Assembly (NCBI GenBank): GCA_902806595.1
Contig: CADCXC010000004.1
Span: 496,001 to 560,000 of the forward strand
Reading direction: 5' to 3'
Origin: Pyrenopolyporus hunteri
Taxonomy: Eukaryota > Ascomycota > Sordariomycetes > Xylariales > Hypoxylaceae
Length of the DNA: 64,000 nucleotides
A program made the translations under genes and the position numbers. Under the pieces are notes generated by a model that made no database searches, had not been told where the DNA came from, and saw nothing but the letters and a program-made list of their open reading frames with translations. Numbering within the stretch: position 1 is the stretch's first letter; each line of letters opens with the position of its first letter. Shown here piece by piece: positions 1 through 9,983 of this stretch.

Positions 1-150
1 GTATTTGGGAGGCAGTTCCCCTGTGCCATCCTTTTCGCGGGCTTTTTGATAGTTGGCGTTGTCTCGGGCATAACTCAATGCGATAAGAACACCAAGGACT
101 ACCCCGAAGAGGGGGAAGACCGTCAAAGGTGGGTTATCTAATGAAAGCAT
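1..150 (-). CDS. N-terminal fragment of a membrane-anchored protein, possibly P450
   Basis: The minus strand starts with ATG at 150 and stays open to the window edge, giving 50 residues that begin MLSLDNPPLTVFPLFGVV. A hydrophobic segment (about residues 9-24) is followed by a charged stretch and a proline-containing ELPPKY. One membrane anchor followed by a PP-containing hinge is how many microsomal cytochrome P450s begin, but no catalytic motif lies inside the window, so the family is a guess. It is divergent from the P450 at 1574, with about 1.4 kb between them. Confidence 0.45.
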   Translation of the reverse strand, partial: MLSLDNPPLTVFPLFGVVLGVLIALSYARDNANYQKAREKDGTGELPPKY

Positions 151-1573
151 AGTGACATATAGGTAGAAAAATATCTCCAAGTTAATTCGATAACTAATAG
201 GTTTAAAGTTGCCCTTTCCGCAGTAAGAATTCGTGCCCTAGATAGTCTCTGCAGTTATGGAATGGCTTCCTAATATCTACCTACCTACATACCTACCTAC
301 TTAGGTAGAATGCGAATGTCTAGTAAGTAATGTTTAGATTGCCTAGGTATCGAAGTATCCTCAGCCTTGTAAGCCGGGTGCTTCGATAGGATGCCTACGG
401 AGCAGAGTTCAGTACAGCGGCAATACGTCCGCTTGTCTTAGCCGAAGTCCGTCAGCGGCAAGTGTGTCTGGTTGTAGTCGGCGATCAATGTCAGTACAAG
501 TTGAATACGTACATAGGGAGAAACTATGAGATAATCGCCAAATATAGAACGTTAGGAGACACAACATGACACACCCTTCCTCGCGCTCGATTTCCTAACT
601 CGTTTCGACACACTTATTACCTCGAGTTCTATGCTGTGGCACGATGGTGTTATTTCGTCCCGCAGGGAAACCAATGGGCATGTTGCGTTCGAGGGAACCA
701 ACAGGGTCAACACTGAACCTACACTGAACCAACAGTATGATAGTCAGGACTCGCATTTTCATCCTACAGGCGCCGGATTCACGGGTAATTATCGTGGCTT
801 TCCGCCTTTCTCGAGTAGTCATTAAGAAGGATTGTACTGAAGAGTGGTTGCTGGAGAAGCGGACTTAGTATCAGCCAAACACGGGCCGGAGTAGGCCGTG
901 ATAGCCATCGGGTGTAACCTCGTTTCGGCCTGGGCGCTCGGAACGGGCCGTTCTTATTGAGCCAAGATGGCGCCCATATGGGTATGAACCTAGGTACCTA
1001 CATAGGTAGGTAGGTACATAGGTGTAGGCTGCTTTGCCGCCGGCTCCGCGCTAGTATTGCACAGGCAGCGACCCAACGTACCGGTACTACTCTACAGGGG
1101 GGAGGTATTGCAGGTACCGTACAGTACCTCGTAGGTACCTCCACACAAGATGCCTACCTCTATGCATAGGTAGGTCCTAGGTGCCTACGCGACTTGTTGG
1201 TGCAGGTGTAATTGACTGCATCCAGCCTAAGACAGCCTGCCTGGCGTGCCTCTAGCTACCTACATCTTTGTCCAGCCTACCTAGCTGGACCTTTGTGATT
1301 CATCACACTCCCACTCCCTCAATTTATTTTATATTTTTGTGTAACAGTAGCAGTAGCAGTAGCAGTGGCAGTAGCAGTAACGGTAACACTTCCCCTTGCG
1401 TCCGCGCCTACGCCTGACACCGCCAACGGAATGTTTCTTCTTTTCACTTTCACTTCCGCAGACCTTCACTTCTGCGGACCCTCGCCATCACCGTCTTCCC
1501 CCAACTTTCTTGCTCCCAAATTGTAACTCACTAGTACGTCGTCGCCCGACGTCGTCGCCCAGCATCGTCGAAC
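151..1573. other. Divergent intergenic region with TAGGTACC motifs and a GTAGCA microsatellite
   Basis: I see no credible coding in this 1.4-kb stretch. It holds clusters of CCTACCTA / TAGGTAGGTAC words (about 280-310, 985-1025, 1080-1190, 1255-1290) and a short GTAGCA-type microsatellite at about 1346-1385. The GTAGCA tract and a pyrimidine-rich run lie just before the P450 start and probably belong to its promoter or 5' UTR. Confidence 0.6.
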
Positions 1574-3340
1574 ATGCCCAACCCGCTACTACTTGCGGCC
1601 TTGTCGCTGCTCGCCGCTTACCTCTACAGCAAGCTGCGATACAAGCGTTTTCAACAGTATGCCGGCATCCCTCAGCTACCTCCCTCCCTACTGCTAGGCC
1701 ATCTCAAGTTCATGGGCGACTACCTCGCACAAGGCCCTGCGGATCGTCATCCAGGTAGAAAAGCATCCTTGCTAGAAATGCTCGTCGTCGTCTAACACGC
1801 AGAGTACCTAGATAGCGTTTTCATACAAATGAATAACGAACTAGGCAGACCGCCGCTGATGTTTGTGGACCTTCGGCCTGTTAATCGTCCCATGGTTCTT
1901 ATTCGTAGCCACGACATCGCTGAGCAAATATCCAAAGCCTCCAAGCTCTTCCCAACAAGCACACCCAAATCTGATTTGGGATATTTGGAGCCCGTCATCG
2001 GTCCAACCTCCATCCTTACCTTGCATGGCGACAAATGGAAGTCACTCCGGAAGAGATTCAACCCCGGCTTTGCGCCCCAGTATCTCATGACTCTGCTGCC
2101 GTGCATTCTAGACAAAACCATGAGCTTTATCCAACACCTGGACTCTTTCGCCAAAACGGGGGGCGATTTCCCACTCGTCCTCTTGGGAGTCAATCTAACG
2201 TTCGACATCATCGGCGCTGTCGTCATGGGCGAGGACCTTCACGCCCAGAATGCCGATCCGTCAAGCCAGAGCGAGCTCATCAGAACATACAGGGAGCTTC
2301 TTGGCGCCTACGCTGATGACAAGGCCGACCTTCCGTGGTGGCTGATTCCTCGCACAATACTCAGACGCCGCCGCCTCGGGAAACGTCTTGACACGATTGT
2401 GAAGGCTATGATACACCGTAACCAGAGCCTCAAAAGCGACGATGCTCGCAACATCCTCTCCCTTGCCTTGCAGGATACCGAAGCCCTTACCCCACAACTT
2501 TTGGACGAAGCCTGCGATCAAATCAAAACTTTTTTGTTTGCCGGCCACGATACCACCAGCACAACACTCGCATGGATATTCTACGAGCTGTCTCTCACTC
2601 CGCACGCTCTCAAAACTGTCCGTGAGGAACTCGACAACATATTTGGTCCCACAACAGGCGTGGCCGAAGTCCGTGCCCGACTTCTTTCCCCTGACGGTCC
2701 GGACGCGTTGCGTAGCATGAAATACATTTCGGCGGTTATTAAAGAAACGCTGCGTCTACACCCGCCTGCTGCGACGGCACGAATGTCAGCACCTGGCACC
2801 GGATTGATAGTGCGCGCACCAGATGGCCAAGAGCATTGCCTAGATGGAATGATAATCTATAACTGCGAAACTCTCATACACCGGGACCCCGAGGTATACG
2901 GTGACTCGGCCAATTCCTTTGTGCCGGAGCGGTGGATCGGTCAAGATGATGAGCTGTCCGAGAAGGATCCGACCGACTCCCCCCTCCACCAGATCCCCCC
3001 AAGTGCCTGGAGGCCTTTTGAGCGTGGCCCTCGCAGCTGCATCGGACAGGAGTTTGCTAACATCGAGTTGCGTGTCATTATTGCCGCGATCGCCCGTCGA
3101 TACGACTTTATCAAGGTCGGTCTTGGAGAAGTCAAGACGGACGAAAACCGTCTACCGATTTTAGTCGACGGAAATAGATTCGAAGTTCAGTCGGAACTTT
3201 ACAACGTGAGCAATCGAATCCACCATTCCCTCCTCCTCCCGCTTGCTAACACAACGTTACAGACGCGCCAGGTCACCTCGAAGCCCGTCGATGGGATGAA
3301 AATGAAGGTGAAAATGGCACAAATCAACGCCGGCGCCTAG
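1574..3340 (+). CDS. Cytochrome P450 monooxygenase (553 aa)
   Basis: Model: join(1574..1754, 1803..3205, 3263..3340). It is a heme-thiolate monooxygenase, presumably ER-anchored by the N-terminal hydrophobic segment (about residues 4-18). Visible P450 motifs are the I-helix AGHDTT (307-312), the K-helix ExxR in KETLRL (E375, R378) and the heme loop FERGPRSCIG with ligand C473. Intron 1 has a ctaacac branch point and joins ...ADRHP to EYLDSVF in frame. Intron 2 is 57 bp, stop-free and in frame; removing it gives the usual fungal ending TRQVTSKPVDGMKMKVK. The overall look resembles fungal P450s often annotated as sterigmatocystin-pathway-like, but no biosynthetic neighbours support a substrate. 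Confidence 0.93.
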
Positions 3341-4089
3341 CCTTGAGCGGTTTATGGTAATCGAGATCTCACAGTGCACACTTATATCGGGAGACACTAG
3401 AGGCGGTAATTAGGAGGGCACATCTCATTTTTACATAGAAGGTACTTAGGTGGTACTTAGGTACCCAGGCAGATCTAATAACCAGGGTAATTATGATGTG
3501 GTATTTTACATTAACGCGCCGTAATGACTCTTAGTCTCCTCCGGATTAGTCCTTTCTTTTCTCAACAGCTTAACAACAGAACATCAACTCTCAATGCAAC
3601 CGAGACCGTTTATTTCTGCTTTCATAGCGCTTTTAAAAAGCCCCGTTTGTATTAGATGAAACCCTTCCTGAGGGCTATATCAATTGACGAAATGCGACCG
3701 CTAGGAATTGACGATGACCATGGTTGGTTCTTTTGTTTTTGAGCCCCGGACTGTTGCTGTCTCAGACCCACAAAGCTTCCTAATTAGGAAATATTTTATT
3801 ATTTTAGTTCCGCCGTGTCATCGACCTTATTCATGTAAATCCGGGGCAAGTGTAATCCTTCAAGGAAATCAGAGAACAATCCAACTTGATGGAAGCCCCA
3901 AATGTAGGTACCAGATTCTGCTTCTACTTGAACATTCCAATAAATAGGTACCTAAGCTAATCGCTGCCCAATCTTTCGCTCGCACGTCACAGCTCATCCT
4001 CGATGTGGCCGTTTGCAGCCCAGACGGGATGTACCAAACCGCTCGGCTACGACGCCGAGGTTGTAGCGGCCTCTCTCACCACCAGTACT
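3341..4089. other. Convergent intergenic region
   Basis: This is the shared 3' region between the P450 and the PTH11-like gene. It contains scattered TAGGTAC words (about 3440-3470, 3905-3955). I see no gene here. Confidence 0.6.
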
Positions 4090-5731
4090 CTAAAGACCCG
4101 TAGGCCTGGCTAATTCACTCCCAGCTGAATGAGGTATCGAAGATTGCCCGCTCTTGAGTTGCGAATGGTAGTAATCCTCATCAATCGAACGGATTTCGTT
4201 ATAGGTTGATAACTCGGTTAACTTAGTGGGCTGGCCTTCACGAGTTCCCTGCAATAAGGTTCTCAGACCAGTGATCGTCGCCCGAGGAACCTTTGGTAAT
4301 TCCGCATGCGAGTCCGCGGAGTTGCTCACGATTAACTTTGGCTCACTAAGGTTACTAGTAGTTGGCCCGCTGTGCTTAGAGCGAAGCGTCTTAGCATAGC
4401 GACTAAGCATTACCCAAGAAGCCGTTGTGGTACTTTTCAAGGTAGCGAAGGCCACGGGTAAGCAGCTGCAAGCTACGCCCGCAATAAGCTCCACGCCCCT
4501 ATCGAGAAGGTGGACAGTTAGCCACGCAATGCCTGAAACCACGACAGAGAATGAAAAAATGAGGTAACAAGGAAATGGCGCATTAGCACTACCCTAGGAT
4601 CATATTGATAGCAGAATACCAGGAGAAATCTTCCGAATGCAGTTGTCGGAAACGAAAGGCCACAGTAGCTATCGAGCAACCGGTGGCACTAGAAATTCTG
4701 TTAGTCCCTAGGTATAAGCTCCGGCGCCGCCTTGATGGGGACTTACATTAGACCAACGAGGAAGAGGGCAATAATGCCAGCGCGACGCAATACGGGAAGG
4801 TGAAGACTCGAGACCAACACCGTAGGAATAGCCAACACATAGAGGTCCGAGAGAGTACTAAAAACCCCTTGAACGGAAGAAAGATGTAACTGCGGTTGAT
4901 TGCATTTACTCTCGGCTTGTACCATTGCGAATTCAATTGGGTTGGACGTTGCCGGCCACTTGGAAGTATCGCAGAAGACGGCTGTCGTAATAATGGCGGC
5001 GATATAGAATACTGCTATCATCCCAATACCTATCCAAATCACCCTGGTCGCAACCTGAGAGGGCCGGAAGACACGCAGATATTGCACCAAAAGCGACGTC
5101 TTGATAAATATAGCACTAGCGCCATAGAGACACGTTACGGCCACAGAACCCTGGGGACAGAACAAGTTAGTCGATATCAATACCTATCGTCTAAGGATTG
5201 GAGGGATTGGTACTCGAATGTAGTCCAGATTGATGACGGTCAGCCGGACATTCCACTGGTGAGGTCCAAGATACCCCTTTCCGAATACTATGATAATTAC
5301 ATTAGACTAGAGCTCCCTAGATACTTAGTAAAGCAGACTTACACGACAGGACGACAGCACAATAACAGATAACAACTACCTAGAGGTCGGCGTTAAAGTT
5401 AGCGGGTTGTAGAAGCGGAGTCTAGTGATCGTACACCTTACCGCCCCGGCGATGCACAAGTCTACGGTTGCTCTGTTAGCTGGCCGTATCTAAGGGATAA
5501 AAAGTAGACGTTCTCCTCACAGTCATCCGCGCCAACTGCACGAGCTCTAAACATCCTCGTATAGAGGCGAACAGACACGATGATAGCCATCAGGGGGAGT
5601 GTAACGCAAAACACGATCTTCCCAGCCGGAGCCAGAGACTCGGGGTTGTCGAAGTTCGGAACGACCCCGGCCGGAGGAGTCATGGCGGGCAAATTGCCGT
5701 ATGCCGAAGGGTCGAGATTCGCAAGATCCAT
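4090..5731 (-). CDS. PTH11-like seven-TM protein (fungal rhodopsin-domain family, 416 aa)
   Basis: Model: complement(join(4090..4498, 4593..4688, 4747..5150, 5214..5287, 5343..5379, 5442..5461, 5521..5731)). The seven exons keep phase throughout and rebuild the family layout: a 38-residue N-terminal tail, TM1, GADDYLC, then GPHQWNVRLTVIN, TM helices with IFIKTSLLVQYLRVF, LHSEDFSWYSAINM and the last helix ELIAGVACSCLP, followed by a hydrophilic cytoplasmic tail of about 115 residues. Members (Pfam Fung_rhodopsin) are integral membrane proteins that include PTH11-type receptors of plant-associated fungi; the ligand is unknown. The second exon is only 20 nt. A decayed copy of part of exon 5 lies upstream at 5970-6010. 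Confidence 0.85.
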
Positions 5732-6656
5732 GATGCAGAATGGATAAGTACGGACTTAGTTAGCACCGCTTATGCTATTTGGTACGGCCAGAGACGAATG
5801 GCAATAACAAAGTTGGATGGCTAGCAAGATGTATCACGACTTCATGAGTGGCTTACGGCGTGTATTTGTGGATTAACGGGCATCTAAATCTATATGCCGA
5901 TACCTGACGACAATTGTATTCTATTCCTATTCGCTAATATACTTGGGTAGGTAGGTAGATACCTGACCTGTATCACAGAAGACGGCTGTCGTAGGAATGG
6001 CGGCGATATATCGCACAAGACTACTGCTATGCATACATTTTTCGCCGCTATAATGGCATTCCTTCTCAACGTGTAGGAGTCCTGCCGGAATCAAAAGCTA
6101 TGTAACCAACACCAACATGTAGCCACCACGACGTCGGACCATAGGAAGAAGGTACCTTCTGCCGAACCACCAATTTGAAGAGTTGTAAGATGGCCGGTTG
6201 ATGTTTGAAAAAGGGGTTCGGGTGATGAAAAAAGCCTCAGATAAGCGCGGCAGCTAAGGACAAGACTTCAAGTAAGCCGCAACCAAAACTAAAGTGGCAC
6301 AGTATATAATTGCTTCCAACATGCATATGTTTACGCCAAGTACCACACTCAAGAACCGACCTAAGAGGTATAGATGCTACCACACGATGCTACCGCACGA
6401 TGCGACAAATGGCAACTCCCTCATTAGTGGCCTTATCTTCATATTCTTACGGTCCGGCGTGCTCATATCATACGACGTGCTTGTGTGATTTCAGCCCTTG
6501 CATCATTCGTAGGTATGTTTCTCAACATGTCACAGCCCCAGGAAGGAAACCCACCCCACCGCCACCAAAGTGATAGCATAATATCGCTGTTCTATTCCGT
6601 TGTTCTGTTCTGCACCAACATTCCCGAACCGGGTACACTTCGTCCTACCACCGTCT
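5732..6656. other. Intergenic region with a receptor relic
   Basis: No open gene is visible. The region carries GTAGGTAGGTAGATACC at about 5946-5963, immediately followed by a 41-bp relic of the neighbouring PTH11-like gene (entered separately). The short ORFs at 6294-6688 overlap one another in different frames and look like noise. Confidence 0.55.
5970..6010 (-). pseudogene. Fragmentary duplicate of PTH11-like exon 5
   Basis: These 41 bases match 4966-5006 (inside exon 5 of the adjacent PTH11-like gene) at 38 positions, in the same orientation. In the parent gene they encode part of a membrane helix ending TTAVFCDT. Similarity fades beyond the block apart from a shared ACTGCTAT a little downstream. 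It is probably the remnant of a decayed local duplication; a short gene-conversion or repair insert would look the same. Confidence 0.6.
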
Positions 6657-8501
6657 TCAAACTTGCTGTGGCTTCGGCCTTAGCCTGAATGGCACTTTGC
6701 GTACAGGTGGGAGCGCTCCTGCGGGAAACCATCTCAAATCAGGCTCCGCCTTCGGCGAGTCAGGGGCCAAGAGCTCAATGTCGTACTGGGTGAACAGCAC
6801 CGCAAAGGTACCGATCATTTCACCCTTTGCTAGGTGGCGGCCTGGACACATCCGCTGGCCTCCCCCGTAGGGAATCCAGGACCCAGCGAGCCCGTCCAGA
6901 GAGAATTCATGTTTGGCCTTTAACCCGTCCTTATGCTGATTACCACCACCCGTGGATCCCTGGGCCACGAGGAATCTCTCGGCGTAAAACTCGCTCAGGG
7001 GCTTTGCTCCGGAGACCGGCCTGCCAGCACGAGCCCAAGCCTCTTCGTTCAAAGCCGCTGGCCTGCTGAAAATCACGAGGGGCTCCCCCTTCTGAACGCG
7101 ATATCCGTCTAGGTCGAAGCTTTCGGTCTCGCTCACTCGGGTCATTCCGATCGCAATGCGAAGGCGTAGCACTTCGGCGTAGACCGATTGCAACAGCGGC
7201 TGAGCAGAGATTTTCGTGATATCGAGCCGTCCGGACTCGGTACACGAGGTCACCTCGGCCGTCATCCGGTCCTGTAGGTCCCGGTCCCGCAGAGCTTCGT
7301 AAATAAACCAGAAAATACAGGGAACGGCATTTCCGTTAGACCTGCGAGTTCGGTTAGCACGTGGGACTAAGAAGTAGTTCAAATCAGATAGTTCTCATAC
7401 GCCATCATAAGGCCTACATCTTCCGATGCCCGGGCATCAGCATCCAAAGGCTTCATTTTGAGCATGTAGTTCTGTCTAGCCCTGATCAGCTTCGAACCAA
7501 GGTAGGGTTCCCACTCCGGATCGTCATTCCCAGTCTTGGAGCAGTCCGAATGGGCGTGAGCGTAAGCATGCCATTTCTTGATACTATCGTGGAGTCGTTC
7601 CCGAGCCTTGTACGGCGAAGGCATCAGCCAACGAGGAAACCCCCGCAGAAACCAAGGCACGGCGCTATCAAATTCCCAAAAATCTTCGATAAGGGTCGGG
7701 CTCATTTCGAGGAGTTTAGAGCCCATTATTGTTTCTATGGCGGTCCTTGTCGCCTGCGTCTGGATGAATTGGTACAAATCAGGATATTCAACCCAGCCAT
7801 TGGCGCGAGCACTAAACAAGGAGGACAGATTGCGCTGCAACGTGATAAGATATCGGTCCGCGAGGTGGGCAAGATGTTTACTCGAAAGGAATTCCTGGAC
7901 CGTATGAGCTTGATGGAAATGAATTCTGTTATGGTGCTCGATGTTGCTTCCTTTTCTTGGCACTGAGGCTATTCCCGAGTTGTCCGCGACGTAAAAGGAG
8001 ATTGCGCTGGCGGGAGAGGTGAGAAGATATTTCAAGGATAGGAGGACTGCAGGCTTGCTCGTCAACTGCTTGGACGACTTGAAAACGGTCTGGATATGCG
8101 ACGGGTTGGCGATTATGGTAAACTGAAACCAACCAGCTCGAACGCGCAGCGGTCTTTGCCAGCCGTATCTCTTCCTTCGTTTCAAGTTAGAGCTACGTAT
8201 CTAAGATGACTAGGATTTGGCTTTACAGTGTATCCGTTATAAAGTTGATGGGACTCCAAAGTAGGGGGCCAGCGTGGTAAAAGAATGGCACCATATAGGG
8301 GACTGTGGGGAGGCGCTTGCGGTCGTTACTCTGACTGACGGCCACTTGAAAGGACATGGTAGACGCTGCTAAGACTAGCCCGGGTAGTAGAACGAGGACA
8401 GAAGCAGCCAAGACCATTGCCCTGGTGGCAGAGTCCCAGCACGTAGGGATTGGCATGGACTCCATAAATTCGTGTACTGATGAGTGCGTGCAATGAATCA
8501 T
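6657..8501 (-). CDS. Cytochrome P450, CYP7/CYP8-like (577 aa)
   Basis: Model: complement(join(6657..7341, 7401..8174, 8228..8501)), with 8227 the last base of exon 1. Introns are 52 and 59 bp and have ctaac branch points. The N terminus has a hydrophobic anchor (about residues 29-46) followed by LPTVPYMVPF. An alternative start at 8465 (MESMPIP) would still include the anchor. The C-terminal half has an ExxR (AEVLRLR) and the heme loop PYGGGQRMCPGRH with ligand C515. The I-helix reads GLMMASNGNAVP and lacks the usual AGxDT, as in the cholesterol 7-alpha-hydroxylase/prostacyclin-synthase-like clade, some of which act without the acid-alcohol pair. The substrate is unknown. It is divergent from the NLR gene. 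Confidence 0.88.
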
Positions 8502-9983
8502 AGACGTTAGCCTTAGATTATCTCTAGTATTTCCGATCTAAATATCTCCAGAAAATAGCAGTGCAAGGTATATGTAATATGTGTTTCGCGAGCTATGTAT
8601 GCACTAACTCATGGCTACACTAAGGGACTACATGTAGGTTCTCCGGCACCCGTGGCAGATCCTGCGGTACGTCGCCTTGAATACCTAACTACTTTAGGTG
8701 CCTACCAGTAAAGCGTATATGTCAGTTATATGTACCCCCTTTGGAGCCGACTATATGGGCCAATGCCACCGGGCCGGCTATCTCAATCGACTAAAAATAA
8801 CATCCAATCAGCTCTGAATACGGGCCTACCCCAAATCGCCGACGAAGTGCTTGTACAAAAATATACCAAAGGGTACCTACGAGAATCGAAGTAACAAGGC
8901 TCGGACAGACTCGCCAAAGGATTGTCGATAAATATGACTTCGTGCGACCCTAATTGCGGCACATGGCAGTTGTTAGCGTTGCGAGGTGTCTACCTCCTAT
9001 ATGGTAAACCCGGAGACAAAGACTAACTTGAGCGCCTATATATCAATAACGCCGAGTAGATGCTTACATCTCATTTCGTGTCTTTTTCAAAATCCGAACA
9101 CGAGCCGTCTCTTAAATGCTATGTCTTCATCATTGAAATTCGAACATCCAATGACCACACTGCCGTTTGAACGGTCCGGGGCGGTCGTCATGCTCTCCAT
9201 CTTGAGCATATTGTCCGTCTTGCTATTGTTGAAGCTGGCGAAGTCGGTACAAGCGTGGACTAGAGCGTTCGCGACATCCTACGGGGTTTTGAATCTATCA
9301 ATACCTCGTACGTTACCAAATAACCCTACTTACCTATTCTACGGCCCGTGGCTAAGTTAAGATACAGAACATCCTCATTCTCACTGAGCGATGCTTGGAG
9401 CTTCCGGAGGTTATTACGTCGATTCTGCTCGGTTGATTCACTCGGAGTTTAGAATTCCTTAAATCGTTAGGATACCTACCTCAGGTTGTTGGCTTTTCGG
9501 TCCCCTTTAGACAGGGAATTAACGGTATTGGTTCGAATAGGGGCAGGGGGCTGTATTTCGCAACGTTATAAATTAAACCGTAGTCGTTTCTTTCCGTTTA
9601 CCTCCGTTTTCCTCCGTTTTATAGATGGGCTTAGCGCCACAACAGCGCCACAGCCGCTCTCTTCATTGCAGGTAATGCAGCCACATATGCGACCCCCTAT
9701 GTTGGCGCCCGCCGTTGACGAATTGGTTGGTGATGAGACGACGCTGAATTACTTACCAGCCCAATCATTTCCCCCCATCTCATCTTTCGTGCAGGGCTCT
9801 TCAGCATTTGTCATAAAATTCGAGGCCTCCTCGTTTTATTTTAGGAGGAGATCTTTGTAATTATTTACCTTATTTAACTATGATTATCACCATGTTCATT
9901 CCTGTAACGCATCATAGAAGATCTTGTTTGAATTCATTTAATATCGAATACCTACCAATATACGTGGTTGATCACTGCCTGCG
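8502..9983. other. Divergent intergenic region between P450 and NLR
   Basis: No gene can be supported. An open stretch at 8986-9360 contains ATG at 9121, followed by a hydrophobic run (MLSILSILSVLLLLKLA) and then a possible donor GTACGT at about 9309. This could be the anchor of a decayed membrane protein, but nothing downstream continues it. The open frame at 9486-9860 shows no domain. Confidence 0.4.

Noticed and set aside
1396..1758. 120-aa open frame upstream of and overlapping the first P450 exon
   Set aside because: Low-complexity S/P/T/R translation in another frame; the overlapping frame from 1574 splices into a complete P450.
1574..8501. Secondary-metabolite cluster (two P450s and a receptor)
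   Set aside because: No polyketide synthase, NRPS, terpene cyclase or pathway regulator is present in the window.
9121..9360. Single-TM protein upstream of the NLR
   Set aside because: Only a hydrophobic run; no downstream exon or family match, so it is kept as an intergenic note.
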